From Ulvibacterium sp965248315 (GTDB taxonomy: Bacteria; Bacteroidota; Bacteroidia; Flavobacteriales; Flavobacteriaceae), in contig NZ_CBDFIX010000002.1 in the NCBI RefSeq assembly GCF_965248315.1, forward strand, positions 3,100,001 to 3,164,000: a DNA stretch of 64,000 nucleotides. Reading direction: 5' to 3'. How positions within the stretch are numbered: position 1 is the first letter of the stretch; every line of letters begins with the position of its first letter. The notes beneath the pieces were generated by a model. That model made no database searches. It saw only the letters and a list, made by a program, of their open reading frames with translations, and had not been told where the DNA came from. Positions 45,620-54,143 of the stretch are shown one piece after another. The position numbers were made by a program, and so were the translations under genes.

Positions 45620-46285
45620 TCAAATTTTACCTTTCTTTGCGAGTTTAAATAGTAGACTTGTGGTATTCTTGGCTTCATATTCATCATATAGCCTGCTTAT
45701 TCTTTTGTCGATGGTGCTTTCACTATTGGGAGTTCTATTTTCTTTTTTAAACTTATCAGAAACTTCTTTCTTGGTAAGGCCGTTAGCGAGTTCTTTTAAT
45801 ATAGCCCGGTCAAAAGCATCCAGTTCAACAGCATTGTTCGTAGCAGTCAAATTTAGTTGTGGCGATACATAGGTTCTGTTATGAAACACTTCATTAATGG
45901 CATTGACCAACTCAACCATTCCGTTACGGCCCTTGCACACATACCCGTTAATTTTATGTTCTTTAAAAAGGGCATTAATATGTATGGGATTGTTTTCCAT
46001 AGAGAGGACAATAATTTTTAAACCAGGCTGTTGCGCTCTTGCGGCTTTAATGAGTTCCTTACCAGAAGTGAGCTTTCGGTTTACATGGTCTTTTTCGAAA
46101 AACAAATCGGTGACCATTAACTCATACGGCTCATTGTTTTTTAGGGCCACTTTTAAGCGGGTAAATGCCTTATCGCAATAGAACTCATTTTGCAATTCCT
46201 CAATGGCTAATTTTTCATGCAAGGTTTCAGCGATACCTTGGTTTTCTCCCTGAAAATCTTCGGCTAATACTACTTTTTTGAACAT
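45620..46285 (-). CDS. Atypical NarL-like response regulator
   Basis: A 221-residue regulator. The receiver has acidic E9-D10 and the phosphorylated D60 in MVTDLFF, followed by an insertion; the usual Lys near the end of the receiver is in VCKGRNG. The C-terminal part (about 155-221) is a helix-turn-helix (ANGLTKKEVSDKF) that diverges from classic LuxR. It lies 11 bases after the TPR kinase and is the natural candidate to bind the TTACAG palindromes. Confidence 0.85.
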   Translation of the reverse strand: MFKKVVLAEDFQGENQGIAETLHEKLAIEELQNEFYCDKAFTRLKVALKNNEPYELMVTDLFFEKDHVNRKLTSGKELIKAARAQQPGLKIIVLSMENNPIHINALFKEHKINGYVCKGRNGMVELVNAINEVFHNRTYVSPQLNLTATNNAVELDAFDRAILKELANGLTKKEVSDKFKKENRTPNSESTIDKRISRLYDEYEAKNTTSLLFKLAKKGKI

Positions 46286-46296
46286 AGTACATTATA

Positions 46297-48240
46297 TTAC
46301 TTAGGGATTCGAATTTCAGCCCGAAAGCCTTTTCCTTCTTCTGAATCAAAAGTAATGCTTCCACCTATGGCTTGAATACGCTTTTCTGTATTTCGAAGTC
46401 CATTTTTTCGCAACAATGATTCTTTTGATGCTCCGACCCCATCATCTTCATAGTAAATAGAGAGTTCTTTCTTTTGGTCTCTGAATAAAATCACGGTTTG
46501 GTCGGCTTTACTGTGCCGCGCCATATTAATAACTAGTTCATGTAGCACCTTAAAAAGTATCGTTTTAGTTTGATGGCCTACCAAGGACCAATCCAGTTCT
46601 TTGCCACCATCAAAAGTAATTTCAACTTCAGCTGGTTTAGCATATTCCAGAGTTGCTTTCAGGCTATTCCAGAAATCGGGACCAGTATCTACAGCATTGA
46701 TTTCACGCGAGAAACCTCTAATCTGATTATAGACTGATTCCAATTTATCTAAAATGACCGATTTGTCCGTATTCCTTTGCAACATTAGCATGGCCTGATT
46801 GATTTTACCACCATAATCATCATGCAATTTTCGGGAAAGTTGTGCCTCGGTTTCATGAATAGCCTCCAACTTTTCGACTTTACTTTCTTGTGCTAACCGT
46901 TTGGTGCGCTGTCTAAAACCGTATAGTGAAAGTCCTAAAACGCAAGTAATGAAAAGGAGACCTCCCAAGTATATAATCTTCTGATTCCGTTGTCGACTGG
47001 CTTCCAGTTCTTTTTCCGCATTCTCTTTTTCCAAACGTAGAATCGATTCCTGCTTGAGTTTGTCATCATATTTATACTTGGCAAATTGTGTTTTTACCTT
47101 AAGTTCTTGGGTATATATACTATCCTGTAGAAATACATAACGGTCACGTATGGTAGCATTCTTGGGTTCCAAGTTCATTAAAAAGCCAAGGGCATCTTTT
47201 TCGGCTCTCGGTATTTTGAGGGTCTTTGAAAGTTGAATAACTGTATCAAAATAAGATTTAGCCTTTGCGAGGGCTTGTCCGGAATAAAACTCTCCCAAGT
47301 GAGTGTAGCTGGCGATTTGACCGCGTTTATCGTTATTCTGTTTTCGTAGATTCAAAGGATGTAAAAAAGATGCTGCATCCAACTTTTTGCCGGATAGCCA
47401 TTCGGCATAGGCCAAATTGTCCAAGACACGGGCGTATTCCTTTTTATCTATGACCAACAAGGAATCCTTTTGAATACTATTCAGCAATGAAATAGCATCA
47501 CTATAATTTTCTTTGTCTATATAAGTTGTCGCCAAATTATTTTTATAAAGAAGTTTGTCCTTTTCAGAATCTGTGGCCTCTATTGACTTAAAATAATACT
47601 CAATGGCATCCGCATAATTCAAGAGCTTTCTATGATTTGTTGCCAAGGCGTTATAACAGTATATTACATATCTCTTTTCTTGGTCATAATTCAAATATTT
47701 TAAGGCCTCTACCAAAGTTTCTTTACTTCCAAAAAAGTCGTTTTGATCTTTTTGAATTGTCCCAATATTCAAAAGATTTCTTCCTATCTCACTACTGTCC
47801 CTTACTCGTTCAAAATGCTCTTTTGAGAGCGTGTAATTTTCAACTGCCCTGCCATAGTTATCGGCTACTTCGTCAAAATAATACCCCATTAAATAGTATT
47901 GTTTGCCCAACATAAAAGCATTCTTTTCCCCTGAAGTGCCACTTACAAATCGGTTATGATATACAAGTAAGCTGTCATATTCTCCAGCAGAAAAGTGAAG
48001 CAAGTTTTTTTGATAAAGGACCTTGGGATAGATAGGATCTTTTTCATTGTTATTTAGCAAGCAGTAAGATTTACTTATCGCTTGATATCGAGATGATAAA
48101 GAATGACTATCATCCCTAGAAAGGTTGTAGTAAAGTAAAACACTGTCTTGAAAAACCTCATTTTCTGAGGTGGATCCATCATTCCCTAGTTTGCATGTGT
48201 TCAATAAACAAACAAAAAATAAAAGCAGAAACCTTTTCAA
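46297..48240 (-). CDS. TPR-containing sensor histidine kinase
   Basis: A 647-residue kinase with a lipoprotein-like or signal N-terminus (LLNTC, residue 16), a periplasmic stretch of TPR-type repeats (about 70-350), a coiled coil, one membrane helix (about 422-442), HisKA_3 with H473 in SRKLHDDYGG and a HATPase domain (YEDDGVG, GLRNTEKRI). This layout is common for kinases paired with NarL-type regulators in Bacteroidota. Confidence 0.92.
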   Translation of the reverse strand: MKRFLLLFFVCLLNTCKLGNDGSTSENEVFQDSVLLYYNLSRDDSHSLSSRYQAISKSYCLLNNNEKDPIYPKVLYQKNLLHFSAGEYDSLLVYHNRFVSGTSGEKNAFMLGKQYYLMGYYFDEVADNYGRAVENYTLSKEHFERVRDSSEIGRNLLNIGTIQKDQNDFFGSKETLVEALKYLNYDQEKRYVIYCYNALATNHRKLLNYADAIEYYFKSIEATDSEKDKLLYKNNLATTYIDKENYSDAISLLNSIQKDSLLVIDKKEYARVLDNLAYAEWLSGKKLDAASFLHPLNLRKQNNDKRGQIASYTHLGEFYSGQALAKAKSYFDTVIQLSKTLKIPRAEKDALGFLMNLEPKNATIRDRYVFLQDSIYTQELKVKTQFAKYKYDDKLKQESILRLEKENAEKELEASRQRNQKIIYLGGLLFITCVLGLSLYGFRQRTKRLAQESKVEKLEAIHETEAQLSRKLHDDYGGKINQAMLMLQRNTDKSVILDKLESVYNQIRGFSREINAVDTGPDFWNSLKATLEYAKPAEVEITFDGGKELDWSLVGHQTKTILFKVLHELVINMARHSKADQTVILFRDQKKELSIYYEDDGVGASKESLLRKNGLRNTEKRIQAIGGSITFDSEEGKGFRAEIRIPK

Positions 48241-48265
48241 AGCAAGAAGTCTTAGGTTTTAAACT

Positions 48266-48294
48266 AAAAAGAGCTATGCGGTAAAGCATAGCTC
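48266..48294 (-). terminator. Terminator between small lipoprotein and kinase genes
   Basis: GAGCTATGC and GCATAGCTC form a perfect nine-base stem with a six-base loop; on the minus strand TTTTTAGTTT follows. It lies between the 51-residue lipoprotein gene and the kinase gene, so the kinase operon would be read by partial read-through or from its own promoter. Confidence 0.7.
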
Positions 48295-48326
48295 AAAGTA
48301 GTAAAAATTATTCTGATTGCTCCTTA

Positions 48327-48482
48327 TTACTTTTTTGGAGGTGGAGGTGGAGGATTACTATCATCTCCTTCAGTAGCCTGGGTATTGTAAAGGCTATCTG
48401 TTTCAGCAATAGAATCACTTGTACATGAAAATAAAAACGTATTAAAAACCAGTGCCATCATGGCTATAAAGATTCGCTTCAT
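48327..48482 (-). CDS. Small lipoprotein with proline-rich end
   Basis: A 51-residue lipoprotein: signal peptide ending in FLFSC at residue 20, a short acidic Ser/Thr-rich mature part and a C-terminal run of six Pro followed by two Lys. Located just upstream of the kinase gene but separated by a terminator. Role unknown; it could be an abundant surface or signalling peptide. Confidence 0.65.
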   Translation of the reverse strand: MKRIFIAMMALVFNTFLFSCTSDSIAETDSLYNTQATEGDDSNPPPPPPKK

Positions 48483-48493
48483 AATATTTGTTA

Positions 48494-48706
48494 TTAAAAA
48501 TTTGACATAGGAGTGGCCGCCTGGGATTCTCCCAGATTCATTTGTACCAATCCCGTTTGAGTTTGGAGTACTCCTTGTTTTGTGGAAAGTGAAATCAACA
48601 AGCGGTAGTTTTCGACTACTTTCCGATTGGCCAAAACCGACCGCTTTACAGATTTGCGTACAAATGATTTTTCTAGAAAAGCTATGTTAGCAATGCATAG
48701 CGGCAA
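48494..48706 (-). CDS. Possible small basic protein
   Basis: A 70-codon frame with a basic Arg/Lys/Val-rich middle (KSFVRKSVKRSVLANRK) and a polar C-terminus. It starts with ATG and ends 11 bases before the lipoprotein gene, in the same direction. No signal or family recognised; it may be chance coding. Confidence 0.3.
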   Translation of the reverse strand: MPLCIANIAFLEKSFVRKSVKRSVLANRKVVENYRLLISLSTKQGVLQTQTGLVQMNLGESQAATPMSNF

Positions 48707-48768
48707 TCATTCTTGAGGACAAAGTAAATTGAAGCTTTTGAATGAGTTGCAGACAGGAAATGGACTTG

Positions 48769-48835
48769 TTTTAGACATTTTTTCGACACTAATAAATCAA
48801 TGATTTCCAAAGTATTGTGTCTAAAATTTGTCTAA
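48769..48835. promoter_or_regulatory. Cluster of TAGACA/TGTCTA half-sites
   Basis: TTTTAGACA (48769-48777) is the inverse of TGTCTAAAA (48818-48826), and GTCTAA recurs 11 bases later (48830-48835). The cluster is in the divergent gap in front of the next plus-strand gene and may be an operator. Confidence 0.4.
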
Positions 48836-48858
48836 TGAAAATTTGTATTTTTAGGATA

Positions 48859-49629
48859 ATGGATGAAAAAAGAATTGAAGAAATTGTTCGGAAGGTGTTT
48901 CAGAAGGCTAAGGAAGAGCATGCTTCTCACTCTAGATTCGCACTATCTAATCATATAAGTGGCCAAAGTGATTTGAGCTCAAAAACTTTGGAAAGAGCTT
49001 ATGACAGGTATATTGATAAAAAGGAAAAACATGGCCCACCAAATGCCGAGAGTATAGACTTGCTTTGCAGGTATTTGATGTATGAAGATTACAGAGACTA
49101 TGTAGAAAAAAATCCAATAAAAGGTACAGGTAGGGAATGGGAATTAATCGTTATAATGGGTATTGCCTTCGGTACTATTTTAACGACAATTTTGACTTTA
49201 AGAAATCAAGTATTTCCTAGCTATGATGATTCTTCCTCAAATATTGAGGATAAAGATGGTTTTATAAAAAAGAATATCGATGAACAATTAATTGATACAA
49301 ACTGCATGACATGGTCCGATTCCTTATACGTAAGGATTTCCTGTGACACTGGGCCGTTCTCCAAGTATGGAACTGATGTAAAGCCCCTAAACCAAATGGA
49401 GTTGAAAAATATGCGAAAAGTGGAGGTTGATGCGGCCTACCCATTTTTTTCTGAAGATGGTAAACCGTTAATTTGGTATTACCGAAATAAGGACAATGAG
49501 CATGAGTTTTTTACAGCTCCCGGTCTACATCCTGTAAATGGAGAGACATTACGAAAAATCACGCCGTATATTATTCAAACCTATGTGCCGGTACATTCCA
49601 AAAAGGAGAACTCTTTTATAAAGCAGTAA
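48859..49629 (+). CDS. Single-pass membrane protein with N-terminal helical domain
   Basis: A 256-residue protein starting at the ATG at 48859; the earlier GTG and ATG codons lie in the putative operator. The N-terminal domain (about 1-85) contains HSRFALSNHIS and SSKTLERAYDRYID, a helical module recurrent in Bacteroidota and possibly DNA-binding-like. One membrane helix lies near 98-118, followed by an extracytoplasmic domain. Function unknown. Confidence 0.65.
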   Translation: MDEKRIEEIVRKVFQKAKEEHASHSRFALSNHISGQSDLSSKTLERAYDRYIDKKEKHGPPNAESIDLLCRYLMYEDYRDYVEKNPIKGTGREWELIVIMGIAFGTILTTILTLRNQVFPSYDDSSSNIEDKDGFIKKNIDEQLIDTNCMTWSDSLYVRISCDTGPFSKYGTDVKPLNQMELKNMRKVEVDAAYPFFSEDGKPLIWYYRNKDNEHEFFTAPGLHPVNGETLRKITPYIIQTYVPVHSKKENSFIKQ

Positions 49630-49644
49630 AACAATTATTGTTTT
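49628..49644. terminator. Weak hairpin between convergent genes
   Basis: AAAACAAT and ATTGTTTT around one base, directly after the plus-strand stop. AT-only pairing makes it weak; it lies between convergent genes. Confidence 0.35.
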
Positions 49645-49689
49645 GAAATTCCACTCCTTACAAGTCGAACCTTTGCAAAGAGTTCAACT

Positions 49690-50772
49690 TCATTTGGAAA
49701 GCCTATCGATTAAGTCACTCACTTTTTTGGCCAAAGGACTGGCACCACGATCATAATTGGATAGGACCACCACAATATAGCCCTGATCTAGAAATATATC
49801 CAGATTGGAATTAAGCCCTGGAAATCCGCCGCTATGTCCCACCACTTGGCCACTCGGGGATTGCCGGATCGCAAAACCATAGCCATATCCAGCATGGGAA
49901 TAATCCGTCCAAAGTAGGTCCAGGGATCCTTTTGAGACCAGCTTTTCGTTCACCAAAGCCATCGCAAATTTATGGAGATCCCCTACCGTTGAAAAACCTC
50001 CCCCGGCCGGCCCTCCTTTTATGACATGCTTATATAGGTTGTTGGTCCATCCATAGGTATTGTCCGATCGTTCATAGCCCATGGCCAGATTTTCTACGGG
50101 CTGGTCCATTTCATAAGCATCGGTATGCAACATCTGTGCGGGTTGAAATAGGTTATGCTTCACATACTCAAAATAATCCTGTTGCGTTACTTGTTGGATG
50201 ATCACGCCCAACAATAACATGCCCGTATTACTATAACTATAGTCTTCTCCGGGTTCAAATGCTAAGGATTCCCTTTGTACAAGGGGCTTAAAATCATCAA
50301 TACTCCGATATAAGGCCCTGGACGAATTCCAAAAGGTTTCATTAAAGTAACTCCCCAAACCACTGGTATGGGATAACAGCTGATGTATAGTAACTTTGGA
50401 AGTTATGCTTGATGGCAGCCAGGTTTCGTCTATATACTTGTTTATCGGATCTTTTAAGTTGATAAGACCTTTTTCCACCAACTGTAAAATGGCAACGGAG
50501 GTAAACATTTTGTTCATGGAACCCAAATTAAATTTGGTGTCCAGATTGTTTTTGATATGAAAACGCTTCGAAGCTTCCCCCAGGGCATCCTCATACAAGA
50601 TATCCTTTCCTTGGGCCACCAATATAGCCCCTGAAAAAAGGTCGAGTTGGGACATTCTTTCCACGGCTTTTTTGGTTTCTGCTACAAGCTCATCGGGTGT
50701 AATTTTAGATTGGGGACTGCAAAGCATAGGAAAACATAGGCATAAGAGATACATGGACGAATAAAATTTCAT
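49690..50772 (-). CDS. Serine hydrolase, class C beta-lactamase-like
   Basis: A 360-residue exported protein with a signal peptide (about 1-18). The SxxK motif is S85-M-N-K88, the YxN motif is YSN in YSYSNTG, and HSGG stands for the third motif. The fold covers D-aminopeptidases, esterases and PBP-like proteins, so the substrate cannot be stated. Confidence 0.87.
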   Translation of the reverse strand: MKFYSSMYLLCLCFPMLCSPQSKITPDELVAETKKAVERMSQLDLFSGAILVAQGKDILYEDALGEASKRFHIKNNLDTKFNLGSMNKMFTSVAILQLVEKGLINLKDPINKYIDETWLPSSITSKVTIHQLLSHTSGLGSYFNETFWNSSRALYRSIDDFKPLVQRESLAFEPGEDYSYSNTGMLLLGVIIQQVTQQDYFEYVKHNLFQPAQMLHTDAYEMDQPVENLAMGYERSDNTYGWTNNLYKHVIKGGPAGGGFSTVGDLHKFAMALVNEKLVSKGSLDLLWTDYSHAGYGYGFAIRQSPSGQVVGHSGGFPGLNSNLDIFLDQGYIVVVLSNYDRGASPLAKKVSDLIDRLSK

Positions 50773-51093
50773 AAGCGTTGTTTCTTAAGGTGTATCGTAA
50801 GTCAAAATGACCAACCGATTATATTCAAACTAAAGACGGTACAAAAGAAGAGAAGTTACAAAGGTTTAAGGGATTAAGTTGAACTATTAGGATGGCATAC
50901 GCCTTTTTGATGCCGGTCAAGGCGAAATTTTCCAGCATAGCCTTCACTATGGCGTAAAATTTAAGGGATAAGGTTGCGATACAACTGCAACGGGCATTCC
51001 TAAATAAAGTTGAAAATAATGTAACTTACAGGTCGGTTTAGGATTCAAAAAGATCCTTGATTAATTCAAAGCACAACTAACACCAATATCAAT
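50773..51093. other. Intergenic region with a repeat-like hairpin
   Basis: No gene. An imperfect inverted repeat around 50926-50964 pairs AAATTTT and CATAG with CTATG and AAAATTT. It is flanked by similar words (AAGGGATTAAG, AAGGGATAAGG). The rest up to the GH3 start shows no clear promoter box. Confidence 0.4.
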
Positions 51094-53601
51094 ATGCGTA
51101 TCGTAAAGCCGTTTACCTTGCCTGTCTCCGTATGCTGTATTTTGTCCCTTCTAGTTTTAGGCTGCACTGAAAAAAAGAACGCCATAGCAGTAGAAAAATC
51201 AGTGAATCTGGTAAATCCTAAAGATTGGCCCAACATCAAACCGCTACCCTTAGATCCTGCAATAGAAGCCCAAATAGATGCCCTTTTGCCAAAACTGACG
51301 CTGGAACAAAAAGTAGGTCAGGTTATCCAGGCAGACAATGGATCGGTCACACCAGAGGAAGTAAAGCAATACCGCTTGGGCGCTGTGCTGAGTGGTGGGA
51401 ATTCAGCGCCTGGACCCTTACCTTATGCGGATACCAAAACTTGGTTGGAAATGGCGGATAAATACTACAACGCGTCCATTGATGACGAAGGTGTAGAGGT
51501 TGCCATTCCCTGTATATGGGGCATAGATGCGGTACATGGTCATGCCAACCTTACCGGGGCTATTGTCTTTCCGCATAATATTGGACTCGGTGCAATGCAC
51601 AATCCGGATCTGATCGAGCAAATTGCAACGGTGACCGCCCATGAACTCACGGTATCCGGTCATGATTGGACCTTTGCCCCAACTTTGGCGGTACCACAGG
51701 ACGTACGTTGGGGGAGAAGTTATGAAGGATTTTCCGAGGACCCGGAGATAGTTCGGTCATATGCAGATCGCATTGTCTATGGGCTACAGGGCCGTTTTGG
51801 CGAAGAGGGTTTTATGGGCCCCGGTCGTGTTATATCCAGCGCCAAGCACTTTCTCGCCGACGGGGCCACGGAAAAAGGTGTCGATCAGGGTGATGCCCTC
51901 ATTAGTGAGGAAGAATTACGTAAGATACACGCGGCAGGGTATTACAGTGCCATTCCCGCAGGCGTACAGACTGTGATGGCTTCTTTCTCCAGCTGGCAAG
52001 GCAGAAAACTCCATGGCGACAAGGATTTGTTGACCGATGTCTTAAAGGGGCAACTCGGTTTCAACGGCTTCGTGGTGGGCGACTGGAACGGTCATGGCCA
52101 GGTTGCCGGCTGTACCAATACCGATTGTCCACAGTCGCTGAATGCAGGTCTAGATATGTTTATGGCCCCCGACAGTTGGAAGGGTTTATATGAAAGCACC
52201 TTACAGCATGTAAAGGACGGGACTGTTCCCATGGAACGGTTGGATGATGCCGTGCGCCGTATCCTACGCGTAAAAATGGCATCCGGTATATTTACCAAAG
52301 GTGCGCCGAGCACACGGAAAAATGCGGGAGATGAAAGTCTTTTGGGGCTACCGGAAAACAGGGCCGTTGCGCGCCAAGCGGTTCGGGAGTCAATGGTTTT
52401 GCTTAAAAACAACGGTGGCTTGTTACCCTTGGATGCTACAAAGACGATTCTGGTAGTCGGTGATGGAGCGGAAAGTATATCCAAGGCTTGCGGGGGTTGG
52501 ACGCGCTCCTGGCAAGGGGTAGGGCATACCAACGATGAGTTCCCTAATAGCGAATCGATACTGGAGGGTATCCGGGAAGCGGTCCATAAAGCAGGTGGTA
52601 AAGTCGTTTATTCTGCTAATGGAGATACCCGTGTAGCTGCTGATGTGGTGGTCGCCATTTATGGAGAGGATCCGTACGCTGAGTTCCAGGGAGATCGTGA
52701 AAATCTTGACTTTGTTCCAACTGGTTTTGATGTAAATGCGTTGGCGAAATTTAAAAGTCAGGGCATTCCTATCGTGTCCGTCTTTCTATCGGGCCGGCCG
52801 TTATGGAGCAATCCTGAAATCAACTTGTCGGACGCATTTGTAGCCGCATGGTTGCCGGGTACCGAAGGAGGAGGTATCTCGGACCTGTTATTTCAAAGGG
52901 ATCCGTCCTTTGATTTTACAGGTCGTCTCTCTTTCTCATGGCCTGCCAGTGCCGTCGTATCAAAAGATGCGGAACCCTTGTTTAAGTTAGGGTATGGTCT
53001 TAGCTACAAGAACTCTACAACAGTGGATCAGCTTTCGGAAAACTCAGGCTTGGAAAATAGCGGTATAGCATCTACGGGGGAGTTTTTTAGTAAGGGAGCT
53101 GCTGTTGCACCTTGGGGACTATGGCTGCGTTCGGGTGATTTGAATAAACAAATTGCCAGCTTTCCAACCTCGGTTGGAGGGTTGATCATTAGTAAGACCG
53201 ACCATGAGGCACAAGAAGATGCCTTGAGGATAAAATGGACCAGATCGGACCATGATCAAATGCGGATCAGTACGGCTTCTCCAAGTGATATGTCCCGTCA
53301 GGCGAATGGTGCCATGGAGCTTACGTTCTCCGCAAAATCATTTAAAGCGAGCGAGGCAGTGGTCCAAATAGGGATGTGCGGTGAAAATGCCTCTTGCGAC
53401 CAATTCCTGGATATCAACATTGCAGCGGATGACTGGCGCGAATATCGAATAAGCCTAAGTTGCTTTGCCGATCTTGGGGTGGACATGACCAAGGTTAGCT
53501 CCGCACTGGTGATTACAGCCGGGGAAGGTGTGGATATTGGATTGAGCCATATTCGCCTGGAATCGGATATCGATGCCAAACCTGGTTGTGATGGTAAATA
53601 G
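51094..53601 (+). CDS. Glycoside hydrolase family 3 beta-glucosidase lipoprotein
   Basis: An 835-residue lipoprotein (lipidation Cys C24 in LVLGC). The GH3 N-terminal barrel (about 50-395) holds GIDAVHGH, AKHFLADG and the nucleophile D330 in VVGDWNGHG; the second alpha/beta domain (about 425-635) and a C-terminal galactose-binding-like domain (about 680-830) follow. This resembles exo-beta-glucan glucohydrolases that release glucose from 1,3- or 1,4-beta-glucans. No SusC/SusD pair is adjacent, so it is not a typical polysaccharide locus. Confidence 0.92.
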   Translation: MRIVKPFTLPVSVCCILSLLVLGCTEKKNAIAVEKSVNLVNPKDWPNIKPLPLDPAIEAQIDALLPKLTLEQKVGQVIQADNGSVTPEEVKQYRLGAVLSGGNSAPGPLPYADTKTWLEMADKYYNASIDDEGVEVAIPCIWGIDAVHGHANLTGAIVFPHNIGLGAMHNPDLIEQIATVTAHELTVSGHDWTFAPTLAVPQDVRWGRSYEGFSEDPEIVRSYADRIVYGLQGRFGEEGFMGPGRVISSAKHFLADGATEKGVDQGDALISEEELRKIHAAGYYSAIPAGVQTVMASFSSWQGRKLHGDKDLLTDVLKGQLGFNGFVVGDWNGHGQVAGCTNTDCPQSLNAGLDMFMAPDSWKGLYESTLQHVKDGTVPMERLDDAVRRILRVKMASGIFTKGAPSTRKNAGDESLLGLPENRAVARQAVRESMVLLKNNGGLLPLDATKTILVVGDGAESISKACGGWTRSWQGVGHTNDEFPNSESILEGIREAVHKAGGKVVYSANGDTRVAADVVVAIYGEDPYAEFQGDRENLDFVPTGFDVNALAKFKSQGIPIVSVFLSGRPLWSNPEINLSDAFVAAWLPGTEGGGISDLLFQRDPSFDFTGRLSFSWPASAVVSKDAEPLFKLGYGLSYKNSTTVDQLSENSGLENSGIASTGEFFSKGAAVAPWGLWLRSGDLNKQIASFPTSVGGLIISKTDHEAQEDALRIKWTRSDHDQMRISTASPSDMSRQANGAMELTFSAKSFKASEAVVQIGMCGENASCDQFLDINIAADDWREYRISLSCFADLGVDMTKVSSALVITAGEGVDIGLSHIRLESDIDAKPGCDGK

Positions 53602-54143
53602 CGAGATCGTGTAGTCTTCGACAGGCGAGACATTTACTCAGCCGTTCCCGAAGTTTAAGAAAACCGTTAGTGTATCTGCCGACCAGCTCTATTTTTGCTA
53701 AGACCCGTTAGAATAAAAACTAGAACACTTAGGGCTAAAAGTATGGATGCAGTCGCGATGTAGAATATAACTGGATTCATAGGTTACTTGTCTTTAGTTA
53801 AAGGGCCCTTCTTAGGGCGGGGGCGTTATTTTTTATTTTCATGTGAATCTAGTAACTGATCATGGATTTTAGGTATGTAATTGTATAAAGTGCAGTTCTT
53901 TTTGTATGAAATGCAAGAAAGTCAATGTTTTCTTGGATACACCAATTCATCTAACATTGAGGTATTCCAAGAAAGCAAAGTTCAAATAAACAATGGTTGT
54001 GTAAGGGTATCGGTGTACTAAGGATTAAGCTATACGTTTTAATAGAGGATTGCTACGGTACGTTTAAGATTGATTTTGCCAGGGATGATGTAACAAAGAC
54101 GGGAAATGCGTACTCATCTATAGAATCAATCAAAAACAAGAAA
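53602..54143. other. Intergenic region with one micro-ORF
   Basis: The first 40 bases contain CTTCGACAGGCGAGAC, resembling a dispersed intergenic word of flavobacterial genomes. A micro-ORF lies at 53667-53780 on the minus strand. The long open frame upstream of the DUF1028 ATG (53997-54143) lacks protein-like features. Confidence 0.4.
53667..53780 (-). CDS. Micro-ORF encoding a single-helix membrane peptide
   Basis: A 37-codon ORF starting MNPVIFYIATASILLALSVL with one helix (about 3-25) and a short basic tail. Sizes and topology match small membrane subunits, but there is no neighbouring complex to attach it to. Confidence 0.35.
   Translation of the reverse strand: MNPVIFYIATASILLALSVLVFILTGLSKNRAGRQIH

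Noticed and set aside
48646..48661. TTACAG-like half-site upstream of the small lipoprotein gene
   Set aside because: The right half is GCGTAC, not CTGTAA, and no TAGGTTTG box lies 21 bases on, so it does not match promoters A and B.
52202..52216. TTACAGCATGTAA palindrome in the GH3 gene
   Set aside because: Spacing of the halves differs and it is inside a well-supported coding region.
53997..54143. N-terminal extension of the DUF1028 protein
   Set aside because: It would place about 50 unlike residues before a clear signal peptide at 54144.
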